A DNA stretch of 64,000 nt from Cedecea selenatireducens (lineage in GTDB: Bacteria > Pseudomonadota > Gammaproteobacteria > Enterobacterales > Enterobacteriaceae), in the NCBI RefSeq assembly GCF_042138895.1, contig NZ_JBHIKW010000001.1, positions 62,001 through 126,000 of the forward strand. Reading direction: 5' to 3'. Below the pieces are notes generated by a model. That model saw only the letters and a list, made by a program, of their open reading frames with translations. It made no database searches and was not told the origin of the DNA. Below, one piece after another: positions 35,241-43,798 of the stretch (positions are counted from its first letter, which is position 1; every line of letters starts with the position of its first letter). Position numbers and translations under genes: made by a program.

Positions 35241-36188
35241 GTGCCTGATATGAAGCTTTTTGCTGGTAACGCCACCCCGGAACTAGCACAACGTATTGCC
35301 AACCGCCTGTACACCTCCCTTGGTGACGCCGCCGTCGGTCGCTTTAGCGACGGTGAAGTAAGCGTACAAATCAACGAAAATGTACGCGGTGGTGATATTT
35401 TCATCATCCAGTCCACCTGTGCCCCAACGAACGACAACCTGATGGAACTGGTTGTTATGGTTGATGCCCTGCGCCGCGCTTCTGCAGGTCGTATCACCGC
35501 TGTTATCCCTTACTTTGGCTACGCTCGTCAGGACCGCCGCGTGCGCTCCGCTCGTGTGCCAATCACTGCGAAAGTCGTCGCTGACTTCCTCTCAAGCGTA
35601 GGGGTTGACCGTGTTCTCACCGTGGACCTGCACGCTGAACAAATCCAGGGCTTCTTTGACGTCCCGGTAGATAACGTCTTCGGTAGTCCAATTCTGCTGG
35701 AAGATATGCTGCAAATCGGCCTGGAAAACCCAATCGTGGTTTCCCCGGACATCGGCGGCGTGGTACGTGCCCGTGCTATCGCCAAGCTGCTGAACGACAC
35801 CGATATGGCTATCATCGACAAGCGTCGCCCACGCGCTAACGTTTCCCAGGTTATGCACATCATCGGTGACGTGTCCGGCCGTGACTGCGTCCTGGTTGAC
35901 GACATGATCGATACCGGCGGCACCCTGTGTAAAGCAGCAGAAGCGCTGAAAGAACGCGGCGCGAAACGCGTATTCGCCTACGCTACTCACCCAATCTTCT
36001 CCGGTAACGCGGTTCACAACCTGCGCAACTCGGTGATCGACGAAGTGATTGTGTGCGATACCATCCCGCTGTCTGACGAAATCAAAGCCCTGCCAAACGT
36101 CCGTACCCTGACCCTGTCCGGGATGCTGGCGGAAGCTATTCGTCGTATCAGCAACGAAGAATCTATCTCTGCAATGTTCGAGCACTGA
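35241..36188 (+). CDS. prs: Ribose-phosphate pyrophosphokinase Prs
   Basis: 315 residues, nearly identical to E. coli Prs. Makes PRPP from ribose 5-phosphate and ATP for purine, pyrimidine, histidine, tryptophan and NAD synthesis. The PRPP-binding loop VLVDDMIDTGGTLCKAAEAL, the flexible loop and the ATP-site histidine (VDLHAEQIQGFF) are intact. The start is the GTG at 35241 (GTGCCTGATATG), as used in E. coli, preceded by GAGG. A canonical terminator follows. Confidence 0.98.
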   Translation: MPDMKLFAGNATPELAQRIANRLYTSLGDAAVGRFSDGEVSVQINENVRGGDIFIIQSTCAPTNDNLMELVVMVDALRRASAGRITAVIPYFGYARQDRRVRSARVPITAKVVADFLSSVGVDRVLTVDLHAEQIQGFFDVPVDNVFGSPILLEDMLQIGLENPIVVSPDIGGVVRARAIAKLLNDTDMAIIDKRRPRANVSQVMHIIGDVSGRDCVLVDDMIDTGGTLCKAAEALKERGAKRVFAYATHPIFSGNAVHNLRNSVIDEVIVCDTIPLSDEIKALPNVRTLTLSGMLAEAIRRISNEESISAMFEH

Positions 36189-36202
36189 TCGACGTTGCTT
36201 TT

Positions 36203-36226
36203 AAAACCCGCTGCGGCGGGTTTTTT
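36203..36226 (+). terminator. Terminator of prs
   Basis: AACCCGC-TGCG-GCGGGTT followed by six T residues, 15 bp after the prs stop. Confidence 0.92.
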
Positions 36227-36304
36227 CGTTTTTGTACTACTCTTTTTCAATGCCTCCTTCACCTGCCTGAACGACAGATGATGCGCTCACGGATGGAATC
36301 ACAA

Positions 36305-37987
36305 GTGAAAACCGTATCTTCTTCTCACGTAATGCCTTTCCGCGCCCTGATTGACGCCTGCTGGCGCGAAAAGTACACCCTGTCCCGATTTAGCCGCGAT
36401 GCTATCGCCGGCGTGACCGTGGGGATAATTGCTATCCCTCTGGCAATGGCGCTGGCCATCGGCAGCGGCGTCGCGCCGCAATATGGCCTGTATACGGCCG
36501 CCGTCGCCGGGATTGTCATTGCCCTCAGCGGCGGTTCGCGCTTCAGCGTCTCCGGCCCGACCGCTGCCTTCGTGGTGATTCTCTACCCGGTCGCACAGCA
36601 GTTTGGGCTGGCGGGGCTGCTGGTCGCCACGCTGATGTCCGGCATATTCCTGATCCTGTTTGGGCTGGCGCGCTTTGGCCGACTTATCGAGTACATCCCG
36701 CTGTCGGTAACGCTGGGCTTTACCTCCGGGATAGGCATTACCATCGCCACCATGCAGGTGAAGGACTTCTTCGGCCTGACGCTGGAGCACGTGCCGGAGC
36801 ACTACCTGAATAAAGTCGCCGCGCTGGCGATGGCGATGCCCACCGTTAATATGGGGGATGCCGCCATTGGCATTGTCACCCTGGCGGTGCTGATTTTCTG
36901 GCCTCGCCTGGGGATTCGCCTGCCGGGGCATCTGCCTGCGCTGCTGGCGGGCTGTGCCGTGATGGCTATCGTGACTTCTCTGGGCGGGGACGTGGCGACC
37001 ATTGGTTCACGCTTCCATTATGTTCTTGCCGACGGAAGCCAGGGGAACGGCATCCCCCAGCTGTTGCCTCAGTTAATGCTGCCGTGGAACATGCCAAATT
37101 CGGACTTTACGCTGAGCTGGGACTCGCTGAGCGCCCTGCTCCCTGCGGCATTCTCTATGGCAATGCTGGGCGCAATCGAATCGTTGCTCTGCGCGGTGGT
37201 GCTGGACGGCATGACCGGCACAAAACATAACGCTAACAGCGAACTGGTTGGCCAGGGGCTGGGGAATATTATTGCTCCGTTCTTCGGCGGCATTACCGCC
37301 ACCGCCGCGATTGCCCGCTCTGCCGCTAACGTGCGTGCCGGGGCTACCTCGCCGGTGGCCGCCATTATTCACTCGTTGCTGGTTATCCTGGCGCTGCTGG
37401 CACTTGCCCCTCTGCTTTCCTGGCTCCCGCTCTCGGCGATGGCCGCCCTACTGTTGATGGTGGCGTGGAACATGAGCGAAGCGCACAAAGTCGTGAACCT
37501 GCTGCGCCGCGCGCCGAAAGACGACATCATCGTGATGCTGATTTGTATGTCGCTGACCGTGCTGTTTGACATGGTAATCGCCATCAGCGTGGGTATTGTG
37601 CTGGCATCACTGCTGTTTATGCGCCGCATTGCCCGAATGACCCGCCTCGCACCGCTCAATAACGTGAATACGCCTGAAGATGTTCTTGCCCTGCGCGTAA
37701 CCGGGCCGCTGTTCTTTGCCGCTGCCGAAGGATTATTCACTCAGCTAGGCCAGCAGGTGCCGGGCCATCACGTGGTTATTTTGCAGTGGGCTGCGGTGCC
37801 GGTACTCGACGCGGGCGGTCTGGATGCCTTCCAGCGGTTTGTAGAGAAAATGCCGGAAGGCTGTGAGCTGCGGGTGACGAACCTTGAATTCCAGCCGCTG
37901 CGCACCCTCGCACGGGCTGGCGTACGGCCGATACCTGGCCGCCTGGCCTTCTTCCCTGACGTTCAGGCCGCACTGGCCGCCGACTAG
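36305..37987 (+). CDS. dauA: C4-dicarboxylate transporter DauA (SLC26/SulP family)
   Basis: 560 residues when started at GTG 36305, which aligns with the E. coli start (MNKIFSSHVMPF versus VKTVSSSHVMPF). ATG codons at 36278 and 36293 are alternatives. SulP-family carrier (formerly YchM) that takes up succinate, fumarate and aspartate at acidic pH. The SLC26 core with GGSRFSVSGPTAAFVVI and IPLSVTLGFTSGIGI is followed by a C-terminal STAS domain (VLALRVTGPLFFAAAEGLF to VLDAGGLDAFQRFVE). Lies directly after prs, as in E. coli. Confidence 0.95.
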   Translation: MKTVSSSHVMPFRALIDACWREKYTLSRFSRDAIAGVTVGIIAIPLAMALAIGSGVAPQYGLYTAAVAGIVIALSGGSRFSVSGPTAAFVVILYPVAQQFGLAGLLVATLMSGIFLILFGLARFGRLIEYIPLSVTLGFTSGIGITIATMQVKDFFGLTLEHVPEHYLNKVAALAMAMPTVNMGDAAIGIVTLAVLIFWPRLGIRLPGHLPALLAGCAVMAIVTSLGGDVATIGSRFHYVLADGSQGNGIPQLLPQLMLPWNMPNSDFTLSWDSLSALLPAAFSMAMLGAIESLLCAVVLDGMTGTKHNANSELVGQGLGNIIAPFFGGITATAAIARSAANVRAGATSPVAAIIHSLLVILALLALAPLLSWLPLSAMAALLLMVAWNMSEAHKVVNLLRRAPKDDIIVMLICMSLTVLFDMVIAISVGIVLASLLFMRRIARMTRLAPLNNVNTPEDVLALRVTGPLFFAAAEGLFTQLGQQVPGHHVVILQWAAVPVLDAGGLDAFQRFVEKMPEGCELRVTNLEFQPLRTLARAGVRPIPGRLAFFPDVQAALAAD

Positions 37988-38002
37988 CGGCCAGTTTCAC
38001 GC

Positions 38003-38212
38003 CTACTGAGCGGCCTCACGTCGCCGCCTGCTGGTCACGCTTTCACGGTTCACGCCCCAGTTGTCGGTGTCGACCTCGTCGATAACCACAAACGTATCGG
38101 CAGGCTTTTTATTCAGCACATGCTCCAGCAGATCGGTCACGCCCTCAATCAGCGCAAGCTTCTGCTCTGCGCTGACGCCTTCCCGGGTAACGCGAATATT
38201 AACGTAAGGCAT
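38003..38212 (-). CDS. 4-oxalocrotonate tautomerase family protein
   Basis: 69 residues. The mature N-terminus MPYVNIRVT places the catalytic Pro1 right after the initiator Met, as in all family enzymes. The single beta-alpha-beta unit ends near VVIDEVDTDNWGVN. Start at ATG 38212 behind AGGAGAA; an upstream extension would bury Pro1 and is rejected. It is 13 bp downstream of the SDR gene, so the two are likely co-transcribed. The substrate is unknown; PptA and YdcE-type homologues are the nearest class I can name. Confidence 0.9.
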   Translation of the reverse strand: MPYVNIRVTREGVSAEQKLALIEGVTDLLEHVLNKKPADTFVVIDEVDTDNWGVNRESVTSRRRREAAQ

Positions 38213-38225
38213 GGCGGTTCTCCTG

Positions 38226-38966
38226 TTACCACACGCCAGCGGTGCTGCCGCCGTCGACGGCCATGACGGTCCCGCTGACAAATTCAGAATCCGTCAGATA
38301 CAGCACGGCGTTCACCACATCCTGCACGCTGCCGGTTTTCCCGCTCGGTGACAGCGTGCTGAGAAAACCTGCAGTACCCGAGTAATCGCTATGCAGCGGC
38401 GTCTCGATAATCCCCGGCGCAACGGCGTTAACCCGCACATTATCCGCCGCCAGCTCTAAAGCCAGCGCCCGGGTTGCCTGGTTTAAGCCCCCCTTCACCA
38501 TCACCGGTAATAAAGCAGGCACCTTGACGTTGGGCTGCATCGCCACGCTTGCCGTAATGTTTACTATATGCCCCGCTTTGTTTTTGCTCATATGGCTGGC
38601 GGCGAGCTGGGACGGAAACAGGAACCCTTTCAGGTTGGTGTTAATCATCGCGTCAATATCCTGCTCGCTGTACTCACTCGCCGGTTTCGGGATAAAGATC
38701 CCGGCGTTATTAATCAGGATATCGACACGTCCAAAAGCGGCGATAGCCTGCTTAAACAGCGTTTCTGCGGTTGCCTTCAGCGCAATGTCCCCGGCCACCG
38801 GCAGAAAATTCTGCGGATTACCCAGGCTTGCCGCCGCCGTCTGTAAGCGCTTCAGGGTGCGGCCATTGCCGACAACATTGTAGCCTCGCGCCAGGTAAGC
38901 CTGCGCAATAGCCAGGCCAATACCGCTTGAGGCGCCGGTAACAATAACGGTTGGGGTTGAGTTCAT
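38226..38966 (-). CDS. SDR-family protein lacking the usual catalytic tyrosine
   Basis: 246 residues, Rossmann fold. The cofactor motif TGASSGIG (residues 10-17) and NNAG (86-89) are intact, with Ser140 in the NITAS active-site strand. The YxxxK motif reads P154-V-M-V-K158, so Lys remains but Tyr is Pro. NADP or NAD use is not clear. Start at ATG 38966 behind GGAGC. It is divergent from the LysR gene, which is probably its regulator. A non-classical SDR function or a different acid/base residue are both possible. Confidence 0.87.
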   Translation of the reverse strand: MNSTPTVIVTGASSGIGLAIAQAYLARGYNVVGNGRTLKRLQTAAASLGNPQNFLPVAGDIALKATAETLFKQAIAAFGRVDILINNAGIFIPKPASEYSEQDIDAMINTNLKGFLFPSQLAASHMSKNKAGHIVNITASVAMQPNVKVPALLPVMVKGGLNQATRALALELAADNVRVNAVAPGIIETPLHSDYSGTAGFLSTLSPSGKTGSVQDVVNAVLYLTDSEFVSGTVMAVDGGSTAGVW

Positions 38967-39087
38967 GATGTGCTCCAGTGTGTGAGTGTGTGTGGAGCCC
39001 ACTATACTTATGACATAATGACCAATAAATTAGCCATCCGTAACATGACAAGATACCTCATGTAATAGATAAACGGGAAACCTCGCC

Positions 39088-39999
39088 ATGAAACGCCAGT
39101 TCGAAGAGATGCAGATAGGCACGCTGGAGCTGTTTTGCCAGGCCGCAGAGCAGCTGAGCTTCAGCGCAGCTGCCAATGTTATGGGCATCACGCCCGCGGC
39201 GGTCAGCCGCTCTATTGCGCGGCTTGAAGAGCGATTAGGCGTACGCCTGTTCGTGCGCACCACCCGGCAGATAAGATTAACCGAAAGCGGGGAACGTTAC
39301 TTTCGCCAGTGCCAGCAGGCGCTGCAGCAGCTCAGAGAAGCCGAGCGAGAAGTGACGGGCGCGCAGAGTGAACCTGCGGGCATACTGCGCATAAGCCTGC
39401 CCACTCCCTACGCCCACCATCGCGTGCTGCCGCTGCTGCCTGAATTCAGACAGATCCACCCGCGCGTGTCCGTTCAGGTTCACATCAGCAACCGTAATAT
39501 CGATTTTGCCGACGAAAGTTACGACATTGCCATTCGCGGACGTTCGCCCGCGGATTCCTCGCTAATTGCCCGTAAGCTCGAAGACGCGGAACTGATCACG
39601 GTTGCTTCACCGGCCTATCTGGCTCGGGCTGGCATACCCAAAACGCTCGACGAATTGGCGCTGCACGAGTGCATTCAGTTTGAATTGCCCAGCACCGGGC
39701 GCAAAGTACCCTGGACATTCAGCCTCGACGGTAAAAATACCGACATTTTCACCCACGGCAGCTTCACCTGCGCAGAAGATGTACTGGGCAGCGTAACGCT
39801 TGCCAGAAGCGGCGCGGGCCTGATTCAGACCTACAGGTTCAACGTGGAACAGGACCTGGCCGACGGTTCACTGATTGAGGTGCTGCCGGAGCACGGCGGC
39901 ACCTCACGACCGTTTATTTTACTCTATCCTCATGCCCGTCATCTCTCTTTGCGGGTCAGGAGCCTGGTTGATTTCTTAGTCCAGCGGCTTGGAACATAG
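39088..39999 (+). CDS. LysR-family transcriptional regulator
   Basis: 303 residues. N-terminal winged helix-turn-helix (GTLELFCQAAEQLSFSAAANVMGITPAAVSRSIARLEERLGVRLF, residues about 11-55) and the two-lobed effector-binding domain (PAGILRISLPTPYAHHRVLPLLPEF onward). It belongs to the DNA-binding class often paired with oxidoreductases. Divergent from the SDR gene with a 121-bp AT-rich gap, so regulation of that operon is inferred. Its 3' end overlaps the MerR gene by 44 bp, tail to tail. Confidence 0.93.
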   Translation: MKRQFEEMQIGTLELFCQAAEQLSFSAAANVMGITPAAVSRSIARLEERLGVRLFVRTTRQIRLTESGERYFRQCQQALQQLREAEREVTGAQSEPAGILRISLPTPYAHHRVLPLLPEFRQIHPRVSVQVHISNRNIDFADESYDIAIRGRSPADSSLIARKLEDAELITVASPAYLARAGIPKTLDELALHECIQFELPSTGRKVPWTFSLDGKNTDIFTHGSFTCAEDVLGSVTLARSGAGLIQTYRFNVEQDLADGSLIEVLPEHGGTSRPFILLYPHARHLSLRVRSLVDFLVQRLGT

Positions 40000-41008
40000 C
40001 GCCAATCGCCTGCTGCAGCCAGGCCAGCACCTCCGGCGTCATCCAGGTTCCTTTGGCCAGTTCGGGCTCCTGAGCCATTGCGGCACGGAATTTTTGCTGT
40101 GTCAGCGGTGAAGTCCCGGCAAACGACTGAAACAGCTCCAGCCAGCGGCGAGCAAGCTGCTGCGCCTGCTCTGAGTCAGCTTTCACGCCCTGTGCATTAG
40201 CCTTTCGCACCTCCGCCACCAGCGGCGGCCACTCCTGCATGCGGTCGAAATAGTGGCTGCTGGTGAAAGCAAACTCTTCCTCGTTGAGGTAACGCCGGTA
40301 AATATCCAGCTTGCCGTGGCCAAATGCGCGGGTCACGTAGTCGGTCATCTCCGCTGAGATCCCCGTCTGCCGGGCCATGTCAGGCTCGGCCTGATGCATT
40401 TTGTTCAGTCGAACCAAAAAGTCAGGTTCACCCGCCGTGTCGCGCTCCAGCATTTCCATCCACTGCGTTGCTAACCGCTGTGCCCGCACGTCGGCAGGCG
40501 ATACGCCCTGCTGGCGAAGCGCGGCAACTTGCCCCACAAGCTGCTTCCATTCATCGTCACGGTGGCTGTCAGCCTGCGCAAAAGGCAGGCGCTGTAACTC
40601 TTCTTTTGAAAAATAGCGATCGTACATCGTCATTAACTCCAGCGTAGTAAGCCATTCCTCGAGGTCAGGTTCTGCGCCGCTGCGAAGGGTTTCCCGCAGC
40701 GTAACCAGGCGCTGACGCAGCACGGCAATTTCCGCCAGCTGGCCGTCCAGCATTGAGATCTGCGAATCCAGGATCTCCTGGAGCGACAGCGCCTGACGCT
40801 CAAGACAGTCGCGCACCTCGTTCAGGCTCATCCCCATTCGGCTTAGCGCCTGAATATGGTGCAGCCTGGTGATATCCTGCCGGTTATACAAACGGTAACC
40901 GGCGGCGGTGCGGGCAGAAGGAAGCAGCAGGCCCATCGCTTCGTAATGGTGTAGCGTGCGTACCGTGATACCGGCGCGCTTTGCCAGTTCGCCTACTTTA
41001 AACAACAT
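39956..41008 (-). CDS. MerR-family regulator with tandem TipAS/AlbA-like drug-binding domains
   Basis: 350 residues. MerR winged helix at residues 1-70 (KVGELAKRAGITVRTLHHYEAMGLL), a coiled-coil dimerisation helix to about 115, then two TipAS-like all-helical repeats. These start at MYDRYFSKEELQRLPFAQ and at KLDIYRRYLNEEEFAFTSSHYFDRMQEWPPLV. The tandem resembles AlbA, the albicidin-binding protein of Klebsiella, which also occurs as a MerR-fused form. Binding of albicidin or another antibiotic is inferred. Its promoter has the stretched 19-bp spacer and dyad of MerR autoregulation. Confidence 0.9.
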   Translation of the reverse strand: MLFKVGELAKRAGITVRTLHHYEAMGLLLPSARTAAGYRLYNRQDITRLHHIQALSRMGMSLNEVRDCLERQALSLQEILDSQISMLDGQLAEIAVLRQRLVTLRETLRSGAEPDLEEWLTTLELMTMYDRYFSKEELQRLPFAQADSHRDDEWKQLVGQVAALRQQGVSPADVRAQRLATQWMEMLERDTAGEPDFLVRLNKMHQAEPDMARQTGISAEMTDYVTRAFGHGKLDIYRRYLNEEEFAFTSSHYFDRMQEWPPLVAEVRKANAQGVKADSEQAQQLARRWLELFQSFAGTSPLTQQKFRAAMAQEPELAKGTWMTPEVLAWLQQAIGAMFQAAGLRNQPGS

Positions 41009-41039
41009 GTCCTGCTCCTTTTGGCTTCTGCTGAGGGGG

Positions 41040-41070
41040 AGTTTGCAGCCTCACGTTACGTGAGGGTCAA
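41040..41070 (-). promoter_or_regulatory. MerR-type promoter with operator dyad
   Basis: On the minus strand TTGACC (41065-41070) and CAAACT (41040-41045) are separated by 19 bp, the over-long spacer typical of MerR-activated promoters. Within it lies a perfect 8+1+8 dyad CCTCACGT-A-ACGTGAGG (41049-41065). The expected start of transcription is about 25 nt before the MerR gene ATG. This strongly suggests autogenous activation. No second copy was noticed elsewhere in the window. Confidence 0.8.
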
Positions 41071-41082
41071 CCCCGTAAGCAT

Positions 41083-41113
41083 AAAAAAAACGGCCCCTGA
41101 AAAGGAGCCGTTT
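41083..41113 (-). terminator. Terminator of ychH
   Basis: Minus-strand hairpin AACGGC(T)CC-TTTTCA-GG(G)GCCGTT followed by a run of T residues (plus-strand A run 41083-41090). It separates ychH from the MerR promoter. Confidence 0.87.
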
Positions 41114-41131
41114 CTTCGAATCTGCTAAATA

Positions 41132-41410
41132 TTAGCTGTGGCGATGATGCTCATCCCGGCGGCAGCGCTTGTCGTAGTGGCGAACCCACCAGTAACGGTC
41201 ACAAACCTGCTCGCGCCCGCCGATACGTGCCCCAGCGAGCCAAAGTACGGCCCCGACGAAAATGCTCATCACTGCACCGTGGGCGAAAAATTGAGGCAAA
41301 TTTAGCTGCGGGAGCTGGTTCAGAACCGAATAGCCCACGCCGACCACCATCACAACCAGTCCCAATCCCATGAGGACATTACCGAGTAACGAAGCGTTTC
41401 TGCGTTTCAT
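41132..41410 (-). CDS. ychH: Stress-induced small inner-membrane protein YchH
   Basis: 92 residues, same as E. coli. Two membrane segments (NVLMGLGLVVMVVGVGYSVL and FFAHGAVMSIFVGAVLWLAGA) precede a cytoplasmic, Arg/His-rich tail (CDRYWWVRHYDKRCRR). In E. coli it is CRP-dependent and linked to stress resistance and biofilm. A partial CRP-like sequence (GGGCGATCACAATT, about 41501-41514) lies about 95 bp upstream in the 274-bp gap to pth, but is a weak match. Confidence 0.95.
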   Translation of the reverse strand: MKRRNASLLGNVLMGLGLVVMVVGVGYSVLNQLPQLNLPQFFAHGAVMSIFVGAVLWLAGARIGGREQVCDRYWWVRHYDKRCRRDEHHRHS

Positions 41411-41684
41411 ATGTCACCTCCGCAAGTATACGGGTCGGTGGGGAACATCCCCTTTCCTTGTGACTAAAGTATAGACAATGCCCCTAAAGAGCATGTGCGT
41501 GGGCGATCACAATTACGAACGAAAGCTCTACAAAAGTTTACAAATAAGCGCCTGAGTTACTTGAAATTCTAATGGTTCAGATCGTCAACTATTCAAGAAT
41601 GTGTCGGCGCGGGGATTGCGCTTTGTCAACGCCGCCGTCGCGCAGTAAACTACGCCGCTGTGAACGGTTTTCAGGAATTTAAAC

Positions 41685-42269
41685 GTGAGCATCAAATTAA
41701 TTGTCGGCCTGGCTAACCCAGGCGCTGAATACGCCGCGACCCGCCATAACGCCGGGGCCTGGTATGTGGATTTACTGGCCGAGCGTCATAACCAGTCGCT
41801 GAAAGAAGAAGCGAAGTTTTTTGGCTATACCGCCCGGATTAACCTCGGCGGTGAAGACGTCCGGCTGCTGGTTCCGACCACGTTTATGAACCTCAGCGGG
41901 AAAGCTGTCGCGGCCATGGCCACCTTCTTCCGCATCGCGCCGGATGAAATTCTGGTTGCGCACGACGAGCTGGATTTGCCTCCGGGCGTCGCGAAATTCA
42001 AGCTTGGCGGCGGCCACGGCGGGCATAACGGCCTGAAAGATATCATCAGCAAACTGGGTAATAACCCGAACTTTCATCGGTTACGCGTTGGGATCGGTCA
42101 TCCGGGCGATAAAAACAAAGTTGTCGGCTTCGTGCTCGGTAAACCGCCGGTCAGCGAACAGAAGCTGATTGACGATGCCGTGGACGAAGCGGCGCGCTGC
42201 ACCGAGGTCTGGCTGAAAGAAGGTCTGACAAAAGCGACCAATCGTCTGCACGCCTTTAAAGCACAATAA
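41685..42269 (+). CDS. pth: Peptidyl-tRNA hydrolase Pth
   Basis: 194 residues, as in E. coli. Releases tRNA from drop-off peptidyl-tRNA. Catalytic His20 is in ATRHNAGAWYVD, with Asn10 in GLANPGAEYA, Asn68 in TFMNLSGKAV and Asp93 in AHDELDLPPG. Start codon is GTG 41685. Followed by ychF in the usual pair. Confidence 0.98.
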   Translation: MSIKLIVGLANPGAEYAATRHNAGAWYVDLLAERHNQSLKEEAKFFGYTARINLGGEDVRLLVPTTFMNLSGKAVAAMATFFRIAPDEILVAHDELDLPPGVAKFKLGGGHGGHNGLKDIISKLGNNPNFHRLRVGIGHPGDKNKVVGFVLGKPPVSEQKLIDDAVDEAARCTEVWLKEGLTKATNRLHAFKAQ

Positions 42270-42408
42270 TCCGTTCTTCCGCCCTGCTGGAAAGGATTTC
42301 CGCGCCCGCTGACGGCGGTTTAAGTGTATAATGCGCAAAGTTATCTACATTTTTTCAATGAAAACGTTAAAATTCATTGATTATCAAGCAATTAAGGTGA
42401 TTTAAACC

Positions 42409-43500
42409 ATGGGATTCAAATGCGGTATCGTCGGCTTGCCGAACGTTGGTAAATCCACTCTGTTCAACGCGCTGACCAAAGCGGGTATTGAAGCGGCTAA
42501 CTTCCCGTTCTGTACCATCGAGCCGAACACGGGCGTTGTACCTATGCCGGACCCGCGTCTGGACAAGCTGGCCGAAATCGTTAAACCGCAGCGTATTCTG
42601 CCGACCACCATGGAGTTCGTGGACATCGCTGGCCTGGTAAAAGGCGCGTCTAAAGGTGAAGGCCTGGGCAACCAGTTCCTGACCAACATCCGTGAAACCG
42701 AAGCTATCGGCCACGTGGTGCGCTGCTTTGAAAACGACAACATCATCCACGTAAATAATAAAGTGGATCCGGCTGACGATATTGAAGTTATCAACACCGA
42801 GCTGGCACTGTCTGACCTGGATACCTGTGAACGCGCTATTCACCGCGTGCAGAAGAAGGCCAAAGGTGGCGACAAAGACGCTAAAGCCGAGCTGGCCGCG
42901 CTGGAAAAATGCCTGCCACAGCTGGAAAACGCCGGTATGCTGCGCGCGCTGAACCTGACCGAAGAAGATAAAGCCGCCATCAAATACCTGAGCTTCCTGA
43001 CCCTGAAGCCAACCATGTACATCGCCAACGTTAACGAAGACGGTTTTGAAAATAACCCGTACCTCGATAAAGTTCGCGAAATTGCTGCAGGCGAAGGTTC
43101 CGTCGTGGTTGCCGTGTGTGCTGCGGTAGAATCCGACATCGCCGAGCTCGACGACGCTGACCGTGACGAGTTCATGGCCGAGCTGGGTCTGGAAGAGCCT
43201 GGCCTGAACCGCGTGATCCGCGCAGGCTACGAGCTGCTGAACCTGCAAACTTACTTCACCGCTGGCGTGAAAGAAGTGCGTGCGTGGACCATCCCTGTCG
43301 GTGCTACCGCCCCACAGGCCGCGGGTAAAATCCACACCGACTTCGAAAAAGGCTTCATCCGCGCGCAGACCATCGCCTATGAAGACTTCATTACCTACAA
43401 AGGCGAGCAAGGCGCGAAAGAAGCCGGCAAAATGCGCGCCGAAGGTAAAGACTACGTTGTGAAAGACGGCGACGTGATGAACTTCTTGTTCAACGTCTAA
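42409..43500 (+). CDS. ychF: Redox-regulated ATPase YchF
   Basis: 363 residues, as in E. coli. Obg-related NTPase that prefers ATP; P-loop GLPNVGKSTLFNALTKAG, switch II DIAGLVKGASKGEGLGNQFL with no catalytic Gln, NxxE in place of NKxD, and a C-terminal TGS domain. Binds ribosomes and tunes oxidative stress responses. It is the last conserved backbone gene before the secretion island. A terminator follows at 43562. Confidence 0.98.
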   Translation: MGFKCGIVGLPNVGKSTLFNALTKAGIEAANFPFCTIEPNTGVVPMPDPRLDKLAEIVKPQRILPTTMEFVDIAGLVKGASKGEGLGNQFLTNIRETEAIGHVVRCFENDNIIHVNNKVDPADDIEVINTELALSDLDTCERAIHRVQKKAKGGDKDAKAELAALEKCLPQLENAGMLRALNLTEEDKAAIKYLSFLTLKPTMYIANVNEDGFENNPYLDKVREIAAGEGSVVVAVCAAVESDIAELDDADRDEFMAELGLEEPGLNRVIRAGYELLNLQTYFTAGVKEVRAWTIPVGATAPQAAGKIHTDFEKGFIRAQTIAYEDFITYKGEQGAKEAGKMRAEGKDYVVKDGDVMNFLFNV

Positions 43501-43561
43501 ATAAAATCTGCTGTCTCATGAGGTTTCACTGAATCTCATAACAACGGCAAAATCCTATAGA

Positions 43562-43587
43562 ATCCACGCAATTGCGTGGATTTTTTT
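43562..43587 (+). terminator. Terminator of ychF
   Basis: ATCCACGC-AATT-GCGTGGAT followed by six T residues. The 8-bp stem is identical to that of the hairpin at 44797-44822 beyond the kinase gene. The rest of the 298-bp gap to 43799 is AT-rich and holds no gene I can support. Confidence 0.9.
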
Positions 43588-43798
43588 CATTTCATAGCGT
43601 CTCAGGCAGTTTCGTAGAAGCGCAATCAAATATGAGTATGCAGGTGAGTACATTTTTTAATCAAGTGGTAATTGATATAGCGGCTGTGCCCGCACTTGAT
43701 ATTCCTCTTTTTTGAAAGAAATCTACGAAAAAACCATTATCATGGGTGGAAGCTAACATCCTTCCCATTCACTAAACCTATGATTAGGTGATATTAAT

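Noticed and set aside
41493..41514. CRP site upstream of ychH
   Set aside because: Only one half (TCACA) matches well; mentioned with ychH but not listed as a feature.
43501..43798. Attachment site for the secretion island next to ychF
   Set aside because: No tRNA gene or direct repeat is evident there; only the repeated terminator stem was seen, which is reported as a finding.
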